Shown: piece by piece, positions 58,315-64,000 of the stretch
Layout of the letters: every line of letters starts with the position of its first letter
How positions within the stretch are numbered: the first letter of the stretch is position 1
Made by a program: the position numbers and the translations under genes
NCBI RefSeq assembly: GCF_047511655.1
Contig: NC_133391.1
Location: 107,359,384 to 107,423,383 of the forward strand
From: Castor canadensis
Taxonomy: Eukaryota > Chordata > Mammalia > Rodentia > Castoridae
Length of the DNA: 64,000 bases
Direction of reading: 5' to 3'
The notes under the pieces: generated by a model
Told to the model about the DNA's origin: nothing
Seen by the model: only the letters and a program-made list of their open reading frames with translations
Databases searched by the model: none

Positions 58315-59784
58315 GTAACAGTGCCTTTCATACAGTTCATATTTAACTATTTTTGTCTAGAAGTAGTTACATTTGTAGAAAAATTATCATCATTTCTACA
58401 ATCATTATCATTAACATCAACAGTAGAAAGAATTTCAGAGTTCTCAGGCCATATTTTCACAAAAATGTGAGAAAAGTAAATGACATTTTTAGGCTTTGAT
58501 CTTGACATTAACATCTAAATTCAATCTATAGTGAAGTCAAACAGTATTGAATAACTTCCTGTATAACATTTATAAGCTTCAATTTCAGGGGAACCAGGTG
58601 ATTAAACAAAGTTACCTGACTATATGTGATTTTTGTTTGGAATTCCAAAGCCTATTTGGGATCATTCAATATATTGGATTAGACTTGTTAAGATTGCTTT
58701 TAATTTTTTTTGTATTCTATTTACCTCAAAAATCATTCTAAATAATGTTTTATTTCATTTTGTAGAGTCACTACAAGTGAATGAATATTGCAACAAGTGT
58801 TCAACAATAAGTAGCTGGGCAACATATCTTCTCCTGATCCCAAGCTATAGGCTCTTCTCATCACACAATAGAAGCATTTGGTCAAGTTGTACTCAGAAAC
58901 ACAAAGCAAGAAACTGATATCTCTGACCCACAGTCTTAGACCATGATTTATGCTGAAATTGCATTTTGCAAAAAATGATTCTAGGTAGTTTTGGCCAAAG
59001 TAATCTACCAAAAATTCTATTCTATAATTAAATAAAATAATTATTTTCAAACATGCTAGAACACTGTTAATATTAATTTTATATGAAATAATTTAATTCT
59101 ATCTATACCAGAGATTTTAGTTAGCCAGCACAAATTCATTATTGTATTCATCCTTAATAATAAAACTTTGATTTGGATCATGATGAAAATATACCCAGAT
59201 AAAATATTCTTTAATATTTCATGGCTTCTTTAATAGTTACCTTTGATCAATGTCCCACAATGTAGAAATTGTTGGGTGGAGTTTGACAAAATCTATATGA
59301 AGACAGCTGACTCAATTAAGAATAAAACTCTTCCATGATTTTTCTAATTTCAACTTTCCTCTTCCCACCAGTTAAAATATTGACATGTGGACTAAAGGAT
59401 AAATACCCTCATCAGACCCTGTGGAGCTCTGAGTATGGAATCAAAGCATTGATGATTGTGATCCAAAATGATTCGTGTAACCCAAATCACGGATTAGCAC
59501 AGAGCTTACATACTAGTTTTTAACCTCCTTGTCTATAGACTTCTTTTATGTAAGAAATATACATTTTGATCTTATTTAAACATATCCCATAATCTGTGCC
59601 TTTTCGTATATGCTAAACTAAACACTAATGGATACTGCTGGCCAAATCATTCATAACTTATGTGCCTCAAAAGTAGGAAAGTGAAAATTTGTATATTGTG
59701 TGTGTAATGAAGGAAAAAATTCAAAAAACTGCCAAAATATCTACCAAAATAATATATATACATTGCATTATTTAATCCTTCAAA
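58315..59784. other. No gene seen; AT-rich
   Basis: Overlapping open stretches on both strands at 58547-59050 are in AT-rich DNA and show no domain. Confidence 0.5.
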
Positions 59785-59945
59785 TATTCCTATAATTCAA
59801 TTTCTATAATTATCTCAATTTTATAGATGGAAAAATTATGTCTTGGAAGGGAGACATGACACATAATTAATAAAGGACAGAACTACATTTTAATTCTAGG
59901 TAGTATATGCTAAAGCTCCTTCCCATAAGATAAAGTGACTTTAAT
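59785..59945 (-). repeat. MIR SINE relic, antisense
   Basis: The segment tatctcaattttatagatgg, then aaaaattatgtcttggaagg and aaaggacagaactacatttt aattctaggtag, follows the reverse complement of MIR (atccccattttacagatgag ... ggcagagctgggattcgaac). Confidence 0.6.
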
Positions 59946-61053
59946 TCAGGGATTTATAAAAAGTTATGAGATGAGTAAATGATAAGACTGGAAAAAAGGA
60001 ATATAATTATAATACATCTGCAAGGAGTGTCTGAGTCACAGTTTTAATGTACATGTGTAATATGATTTAAATGGATATTGAGAACACTCTTATTTTTTGG
60101 TTATTTGAGGAAGAATAATACTGAATGTGCAGATTCTATAGAATATAAAACAGTTTCAGTTAAACTTCCCCACTGTGTTCATAGTTATAAGCCATGATAA
60201 GTGTTACTGAAAGTATTTATCTAACATATCAAATTTTATGGTTCTGTTCAACTGGGATCATTCAAGTAGATGTAGTAAATGATATATTTTTAAAGGAGCC
60301 ATCTGTGTTGAGGGCAACTGACATAACCAAAAATAAGACTTTGAAAGAAAAAATCAACTTTTCTTGGCTTAAAGAGAAATATTTTCCTTATATGAATATA
60401 CATTGTTTAATGGTACTAGAAAGGCTAACTATCATCACACAGAGAAGATAATTTATCTAGGAAGCAACCCTGTTTGCATGGGACAAGGATTCTGATAACT
60501 ATTCATGCATTTTTGCAAGGGTCCAAGAAGCTAAACTGGCCAAGTCTCTGAATCCAAAGAAGAAGGCAGATGGCTTCTCTGTGTCTGTACTTCCACCTCA
60601 ACTATTATCTGTAAGTAATTATTTATGAAGGGGGAATTGGAAACTTTGCTATATTAAATTGGTGATTATAATTTATTCATTTCACTTAGACTATTGGAGT
60701 TATTGAATGTACTATCTCTTCTTGGGAAATTATGTTCTTGTACATCTCAGAAATACATGGCTTTCATAGCTGCAAATGATGTGATCCCTCCCAGCATATA
60801 AAGAAACTGAACCCTTCCATAGAGTGAGTATAGTAATTAAGATATATTAAAATAAGAAACTATTAATACTCTAACCAGACCTTTAAACAGGACTTTAGTT
60901 TATCACCTATATCTCTATATATGTATATATATACAGCATTAAAACAATTTTTAGTCCCACAACTCTAAACCTCTCTTGTTATTCACACACTTGCATTTAC
61001 ACGTCCTTGCAAACACAGACAAAGCTTTTGATATTTTGGTAATATAGTCATTG
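59946..61053. other. No gene seen; AT-rich
   Basis: A donor-like tct|gtaagt lies at about 60610, but no exon is recognisable around it. A (TA)n-like patch is near 60910-60935. Confidence 0.5.
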
Positions 61054-61410
61054 TTGTGGGCTGAACTAAACTCACATGTTGAAGCCTTAACTCCAATATG
61101 AAGGTGTTTAGAGATGAGACCTTTAAGGAGTTAATGTCAAACAGGTCATGTGATGGAGCCTTATCAATAAAACCCATGTCCATTTAAAAAGAAAGAAAGA
61201 CAGAAGATATGCATGTGGAAAGAATAATTTATGGGGGTACAATCAGCAGGTAGTCATCTGCAAGCCAGAGAGAGAGGCCTCAGGAGAAGCAACCTTGCAA
61301 CACACTGGTTTTGGACTTCTAACTTCCAGAATTGTGAAAAAATAAAATTCTGTTGTTTGAACAACAGAATTTGTGGTATTTTAATGGTAGCTTTCAAAGA
61401 CTAATAAAGT
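61054..61410 (+). repeat. MaLR-type (ERVL-MaLR) solo LTR, old
   Basis: The segments gtgggctgaactaaactcac atgttgaagc, then ggtgtttagagatgagacct ttaagg, gtagtcatctgcaagccaga, gacttctaacttccagaatt gtga and aataaaattctgttgtttga follow the order of MaLR LTRs (MST/MLT1 type). It ends in gtggtattttaatggtagct and caaagactaata. The poly(A) signal near 61342 fixes the orientation. An A/G-rich expansion (aaaaagaaagaaagacagaag) lies inside. Confidence 0.65.
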
Positions 61411-62744
61411 CATTTTTGCTTTTGACTTGGGAATATGATATCCAATTCTGGACAAAGAAATTTAGAACAAGTCTTTGGAACCAGAACTTCTTGCTTGATA
61501 TCCTCCAAAAAGTAACCATGCATCAAAGATAATCATTATTTACCAAGTTTCTTCAGTAGATAGTGTTATAATAAATGATTCCACCAAGCATAAAGAAATC
61601 ATCCAAAATTAGCTGTGACTTTTATTGAAGTAATCAGCACAACCCTTTCCCATTAGTTGGCACATTACTTTGAAAATATGTTTTCTCACATGTTTGTAAA
61701 AGTAATATTGGAGTATAAATACAAATGCCTTTATAATTCAATCCTATATTTTCTTCCTGTTATATCTTCTCCTACTAAATGTCTTAAACACAGGGATTAT
61801 ATGACTGGTGACTTTCACTCATAATCCTGTTTGTAACTCTAAGGAAGAGAAAATAGTCACTGCATTCACCACTTCTTTATGTTTTGCAGTTAATAAATAT
61901 TTGAGTGCCTGGTTTAATTCTCTGTGGGATATTTGGATTTTGTCTTCTGCAATTTAACATTTAGTGATGGTGACAACCTATGGGAAGAGGAACTCTTAAT
62001 AATAGTGCAACATTTAACAAAACCTTAAAAGTGATCACAAAACAGGGGATGGCCATGAAATGAGCAACAAATTATTATATGTTCAAAATTATGGACATTC
62101 AGAGGTCATTATTATTTGTGGTGACAAATAATTATCTGTCAGGGAGGTTTTCTATGGAACAACTAGATAGGACAATTCCAACTTATTAAGCCAATTACAA
62201 ATATGCAGAAAATATCAGTAAATTAAAAAATAATGACTAGAAGATATATTTAGGCAATATATCATTAAAATTGGGGTTCTAAACTCCCTCTTTCAAAAAA
62301 TAGAACAAGCTATTTTGTAAATAAGGTGAGTATCATGAGCGTATGCTAAACTGAAAATAAATCTTCCATTGAAGTGTAAGAATCTTTCAGCAATTTGAAC
62401 TCATCTTACTAATATGCAATAATGTTGAAAGCAGAAAACATTTACCCAGTAGAAATTATTTCCTAGAGAAAATCATAAAAATATTAATAGAGATCTATAC
62501 ACAGAGAAATAAAATAGCTGAAAATAATACAATGTAAATGATTTCTTCAATTTGAAGGAAAAATAAAAGATTGATATTATCTATTCGAAAAATGAAACAA
62601 TTTCTGGTGAAATATGGAAAACAAAATATTCACATAAACCTATGAAATTGAGTCTCTTTAACATGTTAGAAAACAATTATAAAATTAACAGAGTCCCTGA
62701 AGATAAAAAACTTCATATTGACAATGCAAGGAAGTATGTGCAAC
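61411..62744. other. No gene seen; AT-rich
   Basis: No coding or repeat signal recognised. Confidence 0.5.
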
Positions 62745-62766
62745 ACATACAGACACACACACACAG

Positions 62767-62799
<33 letters not shown>

Positions 62800-62808
62800 C
62801 ACACATTC
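62745..62808. repeat. (CA)n microsatellite
   Basis: About 60 bases of CA repeat with GACA and GCAC interruptions. Short open stretches that read through it as Thr-His repeats are artefacts. Confidence 0.95.
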
Positions 62809-64000
62809 TGATGGGAAACAAAATCTCTGGCTCAGAAAACAGACTTTATTCACAGAATATCTTAGCAGTGCTAGTTCTTCACATCCCAATTTCCCACTGG
62901 TGACATAGTGAGGTTTGAATAAAGCTCAAAGTTGAGAATAGCCACCAGAGTGGATGGCTACAGAATTCTGCTGGGAAGCTCTGGGAAGAAGCATACAATA
63001 CATACTTTGGAAAAATCCAATTCATTGGGTGAGAGTTGGAGAGATTATATACCAGCTGCAGAGATTCATTGAATGTAAAATCTCCTTTGGCAGGCTTATC
63101 ACATATACAGCATGGGGGAGTGTGGATTCCCCATAAGGAGAAAAACCTCTTATCCAAAGAGATCAGGTTATTTGTCTGTGAAAATCAGTTGGAGCACCAG
63201 GAAAGACTTGGTAGATAAGGGTTTCACACTTAAAGTCTTATCATTTAAGTTCTAAATAACAATTAAAGCCCTTTCAGAGCTGTCTTGAAAATTACTTCAT
63301 CTAGATGCATAAGTGTAAATGGAAGAGATGCTAAAAGAACTAGGAAATTATTTCCCTCTAGCACTTGAAAAATCATAATGATTTTGTTGACATTGTCTTC
63401 AATACAGAAAGTGTTATATGTGGATGGACTTACATAAATTGAGTATAGGAAAAACCATATATAATATCTTGAGGTGATGCATCTAAAACCTGTTTATATA
63501 GATCATATAAGTCTTTTGCTTGCATAAATTAGACATAGAGTTGAGCTAGATATAATTAACTCAGGGTTTTTTTAACATGGAAATCTTATGAAACAATAGG
63601 AAAACATAAATGCTAGTCAGACATACATGATATAACCTTGAAAAATGGTTAGTCAAAGTCATCCCTGAAGACATATATACTTTGATGCAGTCACAGGTCT
63701 TTCTCAAAATCAAACAGGCAGACAGCAAGAAGAAGATGTGAATTATTTTTTAGTATGTATGTATTAGACTGTAAAGTATAATTCCAAGTAATGGTTGTCT
63801 GAGCTACATCTCTGGACACTCACATCCAGATATTATACTATAGATTTCCAATTCATTCAGTGGGCATGTTATAGAAAAGAATTTAAGTCAAATGATCCTT
63901 AGAATTCATAGTAAATTTACTTTCACTGGCCAGTGTACATTCTATTCTAGTATTTATAAAAGGCTAACAGGACTAATGTAATATTAAAAAACATTAAATA
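62809..64000. other. No gene seen; AT-rich to window end
   Basis: Overlapping short open stretches on both strands at 62879-63218 are without a recognisable domain. Confidence 0.5.

Noticed and set aside
62642-62908. Open stretches with Thr-His repeats
   Set aside because: They read through a (CA)n microsatellite.

Overview
This is mammalian nuclear DNA, AT-rich and dense in interspersed repeats. I recognise no functional host exon. Old MIR, L2, L1 and MaLR-like relics indicate a placental mammal. tRNA-derived ID-type SINEs and composite B1-like plus ID-like SINEs point to a rodent. Their form, with a shared non-murine L1 3' end, suggests a non-muroid rodent (beaver or squirrel side); that placement is a guess from repeat style.

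The main object is a nearly full-length endogenous gammaretrovirus on the + strand at 9026-17834. It has paired LTRs of 504 and 501 bp, a tRNA-Gln-type primer binding site, gag, pol and env in order, and a polypurine tract. It lies inside an L1 3' end with a 4-bp target duplication that now matches at 3 of 4 bases. All three genes are damaged. gag has two frame changes and GTG where the usual gag ATG should be. pol has several frame changes and at least five nonsense codons. env is in one frame with two internal TGA codons. An open frame of 122 codons with a membrane segment runs into the gag start, laid out like the glyco-Gag leader of murine leukaemia viruses.

Layout: 1-1765, 5' part of an antisense L1 carrying an antisense SINE; 1.8-9.0 kb, AT-rich DNA with MIR, ID and old L1 relics; 9.0-17.8 kb, the provirus; 18.0-20.9 kb, AT-rich DNA with L2/MIR relics and an antisense composite SINE; 21.0-28.4 kb, a roughly 7.4 kb sense L1 with 5' UTR, ORF1, ORF2 and 3' UTR, all decayed; 28.6-32.1 kb, nested L1 pieces holding a SERBP1 processed pseudogene; 33.4-34.4 kb, a SINE, an L1 3' end and antisense L1 ORF2 pieces; 34.5-39.6 kb, a second sense L1 with an internal ORF2 deletion; 39.6-46.2 kb, mostly unassigned, with one decayed ORF-like stretch; 46.2-48.9 kb, an antisense L1 next to a sense L1 3' end; 49-64 kb, AT-rich DNA with old L1, MIR and MaLR-like relics and microsatellites.

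Nothing here appears able to work as a gene set today. The window is a retroelement graveyard in a gene-poor region. The provirus holds the most information: its leader ORF, gag-pol stop, late-domain motifs and Env motifs can still be read.
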